Part shown: positions 1 to 6,690 of the stretch, in pieces
How positions within the stretch are numbered: the stretch's first letter is position 1
Layout: each line of letters begins with the position of its first letter
Source of the DNA: Candidatus Mediterraneibacter colneyensis
GTDB taxonomy: Bacteria; Bacillota; Clostridia; Lachnospirales; Lachnospiraceae
Assembly (NCBI GenBank): GCA_019114745.1
Contig: DXEY01000098.1
Coordinates: 1 to 24,476 of the forward strand
Reading direction: 5' to 3'
Length of the DNA: 24,476 bases
Made by a program: the position numbers and the translations under genes
Notes under the pieces: generated by a model
What the model was told of the DNA's origin: nothing
Databases searched by the model: none
What the model saw: only the letters and a program-made list of their open reading frames with translations

Positions 1-21
1 TGGAAATAATTCACAAAAAAA

Positions 22-29
22 TGTATAAT
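22..29 (+). promoter_or_regulatory. glgC promoter, -10 element
   Basis: A perfect TATAAT lies at 24-29, in an A/T-rich leader 35 nt before the glgC start. The -35 would fall at the very edge of the window (TGGAAA at 1-6, 17-nt spacing), so it cannot be judged fully. No competing promoter-like sequence is seen in the remaining leader. Confidence 0.6.
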
Positions 30-63
30 AAAAAACAGTAAGAATGAAAGAGAGGGCTCATTT

Positions 64-1203
64 ATGAAGCAAAATAACATGTTAGCTATGATTTTAGCTG
101 GCGGCCGCGGTTCACGTCTGCATGAGCTGACAAAAAAGGTGGCCAAACCGGCTGTTTCATATGGCGGGAAATACCGCATCATCGATTTCCCACTCAGCAA
201 CTGTGCAAATAGTGGCATTGATGTTGTAGGCGTTCTTACGCAGTATGAATCTGTTCTTCTTAACAGCTATGTCGCAGCGGGACGACGCTGGGGACTTGAT
301 GCAAAAGACAGCGGCGTATATGTACTGCCGCCGCGTGAGAAATCCGACGCGGATCTTGATGTATACAGAGGCACCGCCGATGCGATCTCTCAGAATATCG
401 ACTTTATCGATACATATTCACCGGAGTACCTGCTGATCCTCTCCGGCGACCATATCTACAAAATGAACTATGCAAAGATGCTCGCTTATCATAAAGAGTG
501 CCAGTCGGATGCAACGATCGCGGTCATCGAAGTTCCTATGAAAGAGGCGAGCCGTTTCGGTATCATGAACACAAACGATACCGGACGCATCATCGAATTT
601 GAAGAAAAACCGGAGCACCCGAAGAGCAATCTGGCTTCCATGGGAATCTATATCTTCAACTGGAAGATGCTCAGGAAAATGCTGCTGACGGATATGAAGG
701 ATCCGGACTCCAGCCACGACTTTGGAAAAGACATCATCCCCGCTCTGCTGAATGAGGGGAAAAATGTTTTTGCCTACAAATATAAAGGTTACTGGAAAGA
801 TGTTGGTACGATCGATTCCCTCTGGGAAGCAAACATGGATCTGCTCAGCAAGAACAACGAGCTCGACCTCAATGATTCTACCTGGAAGATCTATACCGAA
901 GATGTAACAGCGCTTCCACAGTATATCGGTTCTGAGGCTGTCATCGACCGCGCATTTATCACACAGGGATGCGTTGTAGACGGGGAAGTCAGAAACTCCG
1001 TTTTGTTCACGAACGCTAAAATTGCCGCCGGCGCGAAAGTCATCGACAGCGTACTGATGCCCGGCGCCGAGGTGGCCGAAGGAGCCGTTGTCACGCGCGC
1101 TCTTGTGGCAGACGGTGTCAAGATCGGCAAAAATGCAGTCGTAGGCAGCGCTGACAGCGAAAATATCGAACTTGTCGCAAAACGTGTAAAGGGGGACGAA
1201 TAA
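64..1203 (+). CDS. glgC: Glucose-1-phosphate adenylyltransferase, catalytic subunit GlgC
   Basis: This 379-residue cytoplasmic enzyme makes ADP-glucose and pyrophosphate from glucose-1-phosphate and ATP, the committed step of bacterial glycogen synthesis. The nucleotide-binding loop AGGRGSRL is at residues 12-19, followed by the conserved KPAVSYGGKYRIIDF stretch. SGDHIY at 127-132 carries the catalytic Asp (D129), and the EEKP sugar-phosphate motif is near 180-183. The C-terminal third is the left-handed beta-helix type domain of this family. Length is normal for Firmicutes GlgC (about 380). AGAGAGGG lies 7 nt before the ATG and supports the start. glgD begins 1 nt after the stop, so the pair is co-transcribed. 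In Bacillus-type systems GlgC and GlgD form a hetero-oligomer. No glgA, glgB or glgP is seen in the window. Confidence 0.96.
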   Translation: MKQNNMLAMILAGGRGSRLHELTKKVAKPAVSYGGKYRIIDFPLSNCANSGIDVVGVLTQYESVLLNSYVAAGRRWGLDAKDSGVYVLPPREKSDADLDVYRGTADAISQNIDFIDTYSPEYLLILSGDHIYKMNYAKMLAYHKECQSDATIAVIEVPMKEASRFGIMNTNDTGRIIEFEEKPEHPKSNLASMGIYIFNWKMLRKMLLTDMKDPDSSHDFGKDIIPALLNEGKNVFAYKYKGYWKDVGTIDSLWEANMDLLSKNNELDLNDSTWKIYTEDVTALPQYIGSEAVIDRAFITQGCVVDGEVRNSVLFTNAKIAAGAKVIDSVLMPGAEVAEGAVVTRALVADGVKIGKNAVVGSADSENIELVAKRVKGDE

Positions 1204-1204
1204 T

Positions 1205-2320
1205 ATGTATAAGGCATTTGGAATCATTAATTTTGCCGGAAATCACGTCCAGGTAGACGGCCTCCAGGAGTACCGCCCGGTAGGAGCCTTCTCCTTCCTC
1301 GGCCGTTACCGCATCATTGATTTCCCGATCTCAAATATGAGCAACAGCGGCATCGACAACATTCAGGTATACGTCCGCAGAAAACCACGTTCCCTGACCG
1401 AGCACCTCGGAACAGGACGCCACTACAATATCAACTCCAAACGCGGCAAACTGAACATCATGTACGCGGAAGGCGGACAGGTCGGTAATATCTACAGCAC
1501 AGATATCGCCGCATATATCGAAAACCTGGACTGCATCGAAAGAATGTCGCAGCCATATGTTGTCATCGCACCAAGCTACATGATCTACACTGCTGATTAC
1601 AGTGAATTTATCGCTCAGCATGTAGAGTCCGGAGCTGACATTTCCATGATGTACCATTCTGTAGACAATGCAAAGGAAGCGTTCCTGAGCTGTGATACAC
1701 TGAATATCAATAAGCAGAAAGGCGTCCTCTCAATTGAGCCGAACCGTGGAAATGCGAAAAACAGAAATATTTCTATGGATACTTATGTGATGACAAAAGA
1801 ACTGTTCCTGGATCTGGTCAACAAAGCACACAAGACATCTTCCATGTACACATTCGCCGATATCCTCGACGAAAAATGCGAAGAACTCGACATCCGTGCG
1901 ATTCCTCACCGCGGTTACTTCGCAGCGATCACAGACTTTAAGAGCTATTATGATGCCAACATGTCTCTGATCGACCTGAAAAATGCGATGAACCTGTTCA
2001 ACGACGAGTGGCCGGTATACACCCGCACCAACGACTCCTGTCCGACACAGTATTTTGCAGACAGCAAGGTTGTATCCTCTGTCGTATCCAACGGCTGCCT
2101 GATCGACGGCGAGATCGAAAATTCCATCATCGGAAGAGGCTGCGTCATCAAACCGGACGCGATCGTAAAGAACTGCGTTGTTTCTGCTGATGTAGTGATT
2201 GGAAAAGGCGTTCACGTCGAGAATATGATGATCGACAAACACGCAAGGCTGATCCGCGGAAAGAGAGTCATTGCTTCACCGGATAAGCCGGGATATATCA
2301 AGAGAGGCGATACACTGTAA
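1205..2320 (+). CDS. glgD: Glucose-1-phosphate adenylyltransferase subunit GlgD (non-catalytic paralogue)
   Basis: This 371-residue paralogue of GlgC shares the GRYRIIDFPISNMSNSGI region (residues 36-53) and the C-terminal beta-helix. The nucleotide-binding loop is lost: NFAGNHVQVDGLQEYRP stands where GlgC has AGGRGSRL and the following residues. The catalytic SGDHIY motif is replaced by APSYMIY, so the Asp is gone. Known GlgD proteins raise the activity of GlgC rather than catalyse, and these substitutions fit that role. The ATG follows the glgC stop by 1 nt. Its ribosome site AAGGGGG sits inside the last glgC codons, so the two are probably translationally coupled. The gene ends about 10 nt before a strong terminator. 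Confidence 0.95.
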   Translation: MYKAFGIINFAGNHVQVDGLQEYRPVGAFSFLGRYRIIDFPISNMSNSGIDNIQVYVRRKPRSLTEHLGTGRHYNINSKRGKLNIMYAEGGQVGNIYSTDIAAYIENLDCIERMSQPYVVIAPSYMIYTADYSEFIAQHVESGADISMMYHSVDNAKEAFLSCDTLNINKQKGVLSIEPNRGNAKNRNISMDTYVMTKELFLDLVNKAHKTSSMYTFADILDEKCEELDIRAIPHRGYFAAITDFKSYYDANMSLIDLKNAMNLFNDEWPVYTRTNDSCPTQYFADSKVVSSVVSNGCLIDGEIENSIIGRGCVIKPDAIVKNCVVSADVVIGKGVHVENMMIDKHARLIRGKRVIASPDKPGYIKRGDTL

Positions 2321-2330
2321 GCCCTTTTTC

Positions 2331-2387
2331 AAAAGGCTGTTATGAGATCCGGTATATCGGATCATTCATAACAGCCTTTTCTTTTTC
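2331..2387 (+). terminator. Rho-independent terminator after glgCD, possibly bidirectional
   Basis: AAAAGGCTGTTATGA (2331-2345) pairs with TCATAACAGCCTTTT (2366-2380). An inner stem GATCCG/CGGATC with loop GTATAT makes an almost continuous 21-bp hairpin with a 2-nt bulge. CTTTTTC follows on the plus strand. The hairpin sits between convergent genes, glgD and the Rpn-family gene. On the minus strand the trailing T-run is shorter, so termination there is probably weaker. Confidence 0.9.
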
Positions 2388-2400
2388 TGATAAATCTGCC

Positions 2401-3540
2401 TTATTCGGTTTTCCGCTTTTCATTCTGCACCGTCTCGCCGAGTAAAGCTTTCAGGCGGCGTATTTCATCCTGGCTGGCCTGCAGAGCCGCATCTTTCTCA
2501 AGAAGCTGTGCATTCTGCTTTGATATCGTATTCTGCTGCTCTTCCAGCTTTCCCTGCTGCTCTTCCAGTTTCCCTTGCTGTGCCTCCAGCTTCTCTTTCT
2601 GCTCTTCCAGTTTTTCCTCTGATTCCTGCAGCTCTTTCAGTTTAGCATCCAGTTCATCCTGCATCTCATCAATCATATACTGCACGGTATTTCTATCCAG
2701 TTGTTGTAATTCTTTGGAAAACATGCCCATCACCTTCTCTACATTTCTGCACAGCGTGTAGATTTCCTCATAGTATTGCTTAAACTGCGGATATTCCCGT
2801 ATCAACTGCTCGATCAGCTCGGGAGAGTCCACACAGAGGAACGTCAGCCACGCTTCCAGCTTGTTTCTGATACCTTTATTGTGCAGAATAGCACGGAATA
2901 TGTCAAGCGGAATAAAAACATATTCCTGAAGAAGATCGATCCGGACTCCGGTATCCGTGCTCTGTGCCGCGTGATGGATGTAATGATCCGGACAACTCCG
3001 GAATTCCTTTGGACTGTGCTCATAGAAAATGATGGTATATACTTTTTTAATATCGCGATAACTGAAAGATTTTCCTTTTGCACTCTTTACCCGTTTGTAT
3101 TGCCGCAGGAGCAGGTCAGCCGAGTAGCAGGCGCTCCGCTGGCCGGGAAACATATATCCCAGCTTCTGAACCTCGACATTTGCGATGCTGTGGTCTGCCA
3201 GTTCAATTACAATATCCATAACGACAAGAGAGCTCTCATCTGCAATACGCGTGGAATCATTCGGAAGTACCGTCAGAATCTTTACCGTCTGCTCCAGGAT
3301 AAGAGAAAGAAGCTCTTCCAGCCGTTCGGGCGCGCTGTCAGGATCCATGACCTCCTTAAAAAATGAATCATACAGGATCTTAACTCCCTTAATCCCCGTA
3401 CAGAAGTCAAGAAATTCATTCTGCCGGTCTTCCTGCCAGCTCCGGTAAAGTTCCCGGAGTCCTTCATTTTCGGAGATATCCGAGAGCACTTCTTCCCGGG
3501 TCCGAATCACAGGGAAATACTGTTTTAATACATTTGCCAT
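2401..3540 (-). CDS. Rpn family PD-(D/E)XK nuclease / putative transposase
   Basis: This 379-residue cytoplasmic protein belongs to the Rpn/PD-(D/E)XK nuclease-like group often annotated as recombination-promoting nuclease or putative transposase. DSFFKEVM near residue 58 opens the fold. The core is VMDIVIEL (Asp about 109) then VEVQK (Glu about 123, Gln about 125), followed by QRSACYSADLLLRQY, matching the D-ExQ-R-Y pattern of the family. The C-terminal third is a charged coiled coil with heptads such as KLEEQQG. The ATG at 3540 is preferred over the in-frame ATG at 3555, because GGAGG (8 nt upstream of 3540) overlaps that earlier codon. Family members promote RecA-independent recombination in E. 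coli, but true transposition is not shown. No inverted terminal repeats flank this gene, so it is treated as a resident gene and not an insertion sequence. Confidence 0.85.
   Translation of the reverse strand: MANVLKQYFPVIRTREEVLSDISENEGLRELYRSWQEDRQNEFLDFCTGIKGVKILYDSFFKEVMDPDSAPERLEELLSLILEQTVKILTVLPNDSTRIADESSLVVMDIVIELADHSIANVEVQKLGYMFPGQRSACYSADLLLRQYKRVKSAKGKSFSYRDIKKVYTIIFYEHSPKEFRSCPDHYIHHAAQSTDTGVRIDLLQEYVFIPLDIFRAILHNKGIRNKLEAWLTFLCVDSPELIEQLIREYPQFKQYYEEIYTLCRNVEKVMGMFSKELQQLDRNTVQYMIDEMQDELDAKLKELQESEEKLEEQKEKLEAQQGKLEEQQGKLEEQQNTISKQNAQLLEKDAALQASQDEIRRLKALLGETVQNEKRKTE
2533..2616 (-). repeat. 21-bp tandem repeats encoding coiled-coil heptads
   Basis: Four consecutive 21-nt units (2533-2553, 2554-2574, 2575-2595, 2596-2616) are related to each other; the first two differ at only two bases. 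They encode heptads of the form QGKLEEQ, QGKLEEQ, KEKLEAQ and EEKLEEQ inside the Rpn-family gene. The in-frame unit length allows copy-number change without frameshift. Confidence 0.8.
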
Positions 3541-3548
3541 ACACTTTT

Positions 3549-3553
3549 CCTCC
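3549..3553 (-). promoter_or_regulatory. Ribosome binding site deciding the Rpn-gene start
   Basis: GGAGG on the minus strand lies 8 nt before the ATG at 3540. It overlaps the upstream in-frame ATG at 3555, which has no good site of its own, so 3540 is the likelier start. Confidence 0.7.
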
Positions 3554-3602
3554 ATTCATTTTAATCACACAAATTTTGAGTTACATTCATCGCCGGGTAT
3601 GC

Positions 3603-3617
3603 GTTCCGATTCGGAAC
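3603..3617. promoter_or_regulatory. Palindrome upstream of the Rpn gene (operator candidate)
   Basis: GTTCCGA-T-TCGGAAC has perfect 7-bp arms around a single central base. It lies 63-77 bp upstream of the Rpn-family start, inside the probable 5' untranslated or promoter region. A DNA-binding site or small RNA hairpin is possible; nothing identifies the binder. Confidence 0.3.
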
Positions 3618-3739
3618 CACCGAAAATGAGAAGCCTTAAAAGGCGTGAAAGATATGATGACAAGAACGTCATCGCTATCAGTGAAAAGAGGATAACATAT
3701 ATGTTGACAAAAAACAAGATAATGCAACAAATAATGACA

Positions 3740-3836
3740 AGAGTCCGGGGACTGATGCAAAGCCGCAAAATGGATTGTCTGAGCCAAAGACAAGTTATCC
3801 ATTTTGCGGCTTTGTATTTAATCAGTTCCGGACTCT
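3740..3836 (-). terminator. Long imperfect inverted repeat after the hydratase gene
   Basis: The left arm (3740-3780) and right arm (3788-3836) are near-complementary over most of about 97 nt. They share AGAGTCCGG..ACTGAT, CAAAGCCGCAAAATGGAT (18 bp perfect) and TTGTCT/AGACAA around a 7-nt loop GAGCCAA. It begins 12 nt after the hydratase stop. There is no canonical T-run directly after the stem on the minus strand, although a CTTGTTTTTTG run follows further downstream. It may be a terminator, an mRNA-stabilising hairpin, or a small mobile repeat. Confidence 0.5.
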
Positions 3837-3847
3837 TTCATTTTCCT

Positions 3848-6121
3848 TTACATTTCCGACTTATAGTAATTGATCAGGCATCCGTCCAGTATGATCTTTC
3901 TCTCAGCATCGGTCAGGTCTCCAAGTCTCAGCTCGATCTCGCCGAGTCCGTCGCCCACCACATATGCCTTGATGACGTCCGCTTTCTCTTCCACCGCTTT
4001 TCTCACATCCGGCACGAAGATATAGTCGCCGTTCTTGAACGGAAGATGCTCGTGGTCTGCGTCTGTCAGGAACGGAAGCATTCCCCAGTTGATAAGGTTA
4101 GAGCGGTAACGCTTTGTAGCGTATTCGATAGCGATGTTCGCCCAGCCGCCCAGCACCTTCTGGCAGGAAGCCGCCTGTTCTCTGGCGGATCCGTCGCCGG
4201 GCTTTACAGCGAAGATCGTGCTTCCCACACCGATATTGCCTTCTCCTACTTCCGGATATACCTTCTGTATCTCAGCCATTACCGGTTTAAGTTCCTCAAG
4301 CGCGTCAAGCGGACATGTGCCTGCCTCGATCGCTTTCTGTGCCTTCTGAACTTCCTTTGCACGTCCAACGTACGCCGGATCTTTTCTTGAGAGCGCGAAC
4401 TCTGCAAGTCCCAGCGGATTGGAACGGTAGGAGGAAGTCTCTCCTGACGGGATCAGCTCGTCTGTCGTAGTCACCGGATCGTGGATCTCGGAAACAACCT
4501 TGACGATCAGGTTCTCCGGAAGAGCTGACATTTCCGGCCAGTCTTTGATATTCGGGCCGAACTGGATCTCCACATCCGGGTCTGCCACGCCGTGGCTGTC
4601 AAATACGCGGTTTGCGTAAATATTGCTGTCAAAATGATATTTCTGTCCTTTGTACTCCACATCCAGATCTGTCGCTGATGTAAGGTATCCCTTATTTGCC
4701 GCTGTCGCAGCGATAGAGCGCGCATCCATAAGCGCAACCGATGAGATCTGGCCGCTCTGGAGCTTGCTGCCCTCCCGGTTCGGGAAGTTTCTCGTCGTGT
4801 GGCGGATTGAGAACGCATTGTTCGCCGGAGTATCGCCTGCGCCGAAGCACGGGCCGCAGAACGCCGTCTTAACAACAGTTCCGGCTTCCATAAGATCAGC
4901 TACTGCGCCATTCTTCACGAGTTCCATATAGACAGGCATACTTGCGGGATATACGCTGAATGTAAATGCATCAGAACCGATATTGTGTCCTTTGATGATA
5001 TCGGCTGCCGCGCAGATATTTTCAAATCCGCCGCCCGCACATCCTGCGATGATGCCCTGCTCTACATAGAGCTTTCCGTCGCGGATCTTATCCTGGAGAG
5101 AATACTCTACCGCCCCGTCCAGGCTCACGAGAGCTTTCTGTTCCACATCGTGCAGGATATCTTTTAAGTTCGCATTTACTTCATCGATCGTATAAACATT
5201 GCTCGGATGGAACGGCATCGCGATCATCGGCCTGATCTCGCTTAAGTTTACATAGACACATCCGTCATAGTAAGTACATGCTCCCGGATTCAGTTCTGCA
5301 TAATCTCCGCTTCTGCCGTGGATCTCATAAAACTCTTCGATCTTCTCATCTGTCGTCCAGATCGAGGACAGGCAGGTCGTCTCTGTCGTCATAACATCAA
5401 CGCCGATACGGAAGTCAGCGCTCAGCTTCTTCACGCCAGGACCGACAAATTCCATCACTTTATTGTTTACATAGCCATTTTTAAATACCGCTCCGATGAT
5501 CGCAAGCGCAACATCCTGCGGGCCCACACCTTTTGCCGGCTCACCATCCAGGTAGATCGCGATCACGCCCGGCATCTTGATATCGTAAGTCTTATTCAGG
5601 AGCTGTTTCACCAGTTCCGGGCCGCCCTCGCCCATTGCCATAGTTCCGAGAGCGCCGTAACGCGTATGGCTGTCAGAACCAAGGATCATCTTTCCGCCGC
5701 CTGCGAGCATCTCACGGGCATACTGATGGATAACTGCCTGATGAGGCGGAACGTAAACGCCGCCGTACTTCTTCGCGCAGGTCAGTCCGAACATGTGGTC
5801 ATCCTCATTGATCGTACCACCCACTGCACAGAGGCTGTTGTGGCAGTTCGTCAGCACGTAGGGGATCGGGAACTTCTTCAGCCCTGACGCACGCGCTGTC
5901 TGGATAATGCCGACAAATGTAATGTCATGAGAAGTCAGCTTGTCAAACCTGATCTGAAGGTTCTCCATATTTCCGGAAGTATTGTGCGCTTTTAAGATGC
6001 CGTATGCCATCGTGTTCTGCGCAGCTTCTTCCCTGGAAAGGGGAACCTGTACATTGCCTGTATCTTCTACTATCTCGGTGCCGTTTAAGAGATAGACCCC
6101 GTTGTCATATAATTTGATCAT
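3848..6121 (-). CDS. Aconitase-superfamily hydratase (YbhJ-like)
   Basis: This 757-residue cytoplasmic protein has the full aconitase fold. GSDSHT is at 148-153. The cluster-ligand cysteines are placed as AGC (C361) and CGPC (C422, C425). The motif RNFPNREG sits near 444-451, a swivel-domain loop GDGSAREQAA replaces the usual SSREHAA-type loop, and RYRSNLINWGMLPFL matches the substrate-binding stretch. It should bind a 4Fe-4S cluster and catalyse dehydration/rehydration of a hydroxy-acid. Length and overall divergence resemble the YbhJ-type hydratases more than AcnA or AcnB, so citrate/isocitrate as substrate is not certain. No citrate synthase or isocitrate dehydrogenase is adjacent. AGAAGGAGG lies 6 nt before the ATG. 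An extended -10 promoter and a 12-bp palindrome are seen upstream, suggesting a stand-alone regulated unit. Confidence 0.88.
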   Translation of the reverse strand: MIKLYDNGVYLLNGTEIVEDTGNVQVPLSREEAAQNTMAYGILKAHNTSGNMENLQIRFDKLTSHDITFVGIIQTARASGLKKFPIPYVLTNCHNSLCAVGGTINEDDHMFGLTCAKKYGGVYVPPHQAVIHQYAREMLAGGGKMILGSDSHTRYGALGTMAMGEGGPELVKQLLNKTYDIKMPGVIAIYLDGEPAKGVGPQDVALAIIGAVFKNGYVNNKVMEFVGPGVKKLSADFRIGVDVMTTETTCLSSIWTTDEKIEEFYEIHGRSGDYAELNPGACTYYDGCVYVNLSEIRPMIAMPFHPSNVYTIDEVNANLKDILHDVEQKALVSLDGAVEYSLQDKIRDGKLYVEQGIIAGCAGGGFENICAAADIIKGHNIGSDAFTFSVYPASMPVYMELVKNGAVADLMEAGTVVKTAFCGPCFGAGDTPANNAFSIRHTTRNFPNREGSKLQSGQISSVALMDARSIAATAANKGYLTSATDLDVEYKGQKYHFDSNIYANRVFDSHGVADPDVEIQFGPNIKDWPEMSALPENLIVKVVSEIHDPVTTTDELIPSGETSSYRSNPLGLAEFALSRKDPAYVGRAKEVQKAQKAIEAGTCPLDALEELKPVMAEIQKVYPEVGEGNIGVGSTIFAVKPGDGSAREQAASCQKVLGGWANIAIEYATKRYRSNLINWGMLPFLTDADHEHLPFKNGDYIFVPDVRKAVEEKADVIKAYVVGDGLGEIELRLGDLTDAERKIILDGCLINYYKSEM

Positions 6122-6208
6122 GTAATCCTCCTTCTTGAATCAGAATCATAATTTCACGCTTCGGTATGAGCGCGACATGCAAGATAACAGCATGTGCTCA
6201 ACAGAGCT

Positions 6209-6217
6209 ATTTTACCA
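6209..6217 (-). promoter_or_regulatory. Extended -10 promoter candidate for the hydratase gene
   Basis: TGGTAAAAT on the minus strand fits an extended -10 (TGnTATAAT) about 90 nt upstream of the hydratase start. The -35 position holds only a weak match (TTACTC). Confidence 0.35.
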
Positions 6218-6240
6218 TATTTCTGTGGAGGAGTAAATCT

Positions 6241-6252
6241 TGTTTGCAAACA
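6241..6252. promoter_or_regulatory. Perfect 12-bp palindrome upstream of the hydratase promoter
   Basis: TGTTTGCAAACA is a perfect palindrome 27-38 bp upstream of the candidate -10 of the hydratase gene. That is a position where activators or repressors often bind. It does not match the full 14-bp cre consensus for CcpA. Its role is inferred only from symmetry and position. Confidence 0.3.
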
Positions 6253-6258
6253 TGTACT

Positions 6259-6680
6259 TCACCCCCGCCTCCGCAGATACTCCATACACCCTTTATACTC
6301 CCCCTGTACAAACCCGTTTTTGCTCAGGGGGAGTGTCATATCTCCCCGGAAGCATACGATAAGCAGATTCTCTGTCTCCAGAACTTTTTGAACATCCGAA
6401 AGAGAAAGGCGGGCTTCCTTTTCCGCAACTCTGTAATAAATATCTGCTCCGATCACTATATACATCCGGGGTGAGCCGTCTTTATAATTCACATCAATCC
6501 GTCCGTCTCTGTTTTGATCGATTTGCTGATTTTTACTTTAATAAACATGATCAGCAAAACCGGCAGGATCTCCATTCCAAGAAGGAACACATTCCTCTGC
6601 AGGATCGCAGCGATCAGCAGGTAAACGATAAGTACCGCCACTAAAATATAGCTGACCTTAAAATTCCATATAGTAGCCGT
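6259..6680 (-). pseudogene. YcxB-like membrane protein remnant (frame-disrupted)
   Basis: Two adjacent reading frames together resemble one YcxB-family protein. The first (6489-6680) has no start codon and encodes a two-segment hydrophobic stretch with YILVAVLIVYLLIAAIL and EILPVLLIMF. The second (6259-6492, GTG or no start) encodes the soluble C-terminal part. That part contains LSLSDVQKVLETENLLIV followed by MTLPLSKNGF, which parallels the family pattern W-x-x-I-x-K-V-x-E-T-x-D-x-x-x-x-I ... IPKRAF. The usual N-terminal soluble segment is missing, and the IPKR motif is changed to LPLSK. A frameshift near 6490-6530 plus the 5' loss suggests decay. The 77-residue C-terminal frame could alternatively still be translated alone. 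It follows the lipoprotein gene by about 10 nt. Confidence 0.5.
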
Positions 6681-6690
6681 TCATCCCGGA

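Larger units (their letters stand above)
3541..3847. other. A/T-rich intergenic region between hydratase and Rpn gene
   Basis: This 307-nt gap contains no convincing gene. It holds the long hairpin at 3740-3836 (listed separately). It also has a perfect 12-bp palindrome AACATATATGTT at 3694-3705, a small GATGAC/GTCATC hairpin at 3655-3672, and the palindrome GTTCCGATTCGGAAC at 3603-3617, about 63 bp upstream of the Rpn gene. A weak promoter for the Rpn gene (TTGTTT, 17 nt, TATCCT on the minus strand near 3690-3720) is possible but not convincing. Confidence 0.6.

Noticed and set aside
418..1227. 269-codon minus-strand frame opposite glgC
   Set aside because: It lies fully antisense to the well-supported glgC gene, has no recognised domain, and its composition is that of a reverse-strand shadow.
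2401..3555. Insertion sequence carrying the Rpn-family putative transposase
   Set aside because: No terminal inverted repeats or target-site duplication flank the gene. The hairpin at 3740-3836 is not matched on the other side, and the family is now viewed as a nuclease group.
3565..3768. 67-codon minus-strand hydrophobic frame in the intergenic region
   Set aside because: It has no ribosome site, runs into the palindromic hairpin and has no family resemblance. Its hydrophobicity reflects the T-rich strand.
3599..4390. 263-codon plus-strand frame over the intergenic hairpin and hydratase 3' end
   Set aside because: Most of it is antisense to the conserved C-terminus of the hydratase and the rest runs through the palindromic region. 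There is no ribosome site.
5318..5887. 189-codon plus-strand frame in the hydratase gene
   Set aside because: It is antisense to the conserved aconitase fold, including the GSDSHT region.
6241..6252. CcpA cre site upstream of the hydratase
   Set aside because: The palindrome is 12 bp with TTTGCAAA at its centre and does not fit the 14-bp TGnAAnCGnTnnCA consensus.
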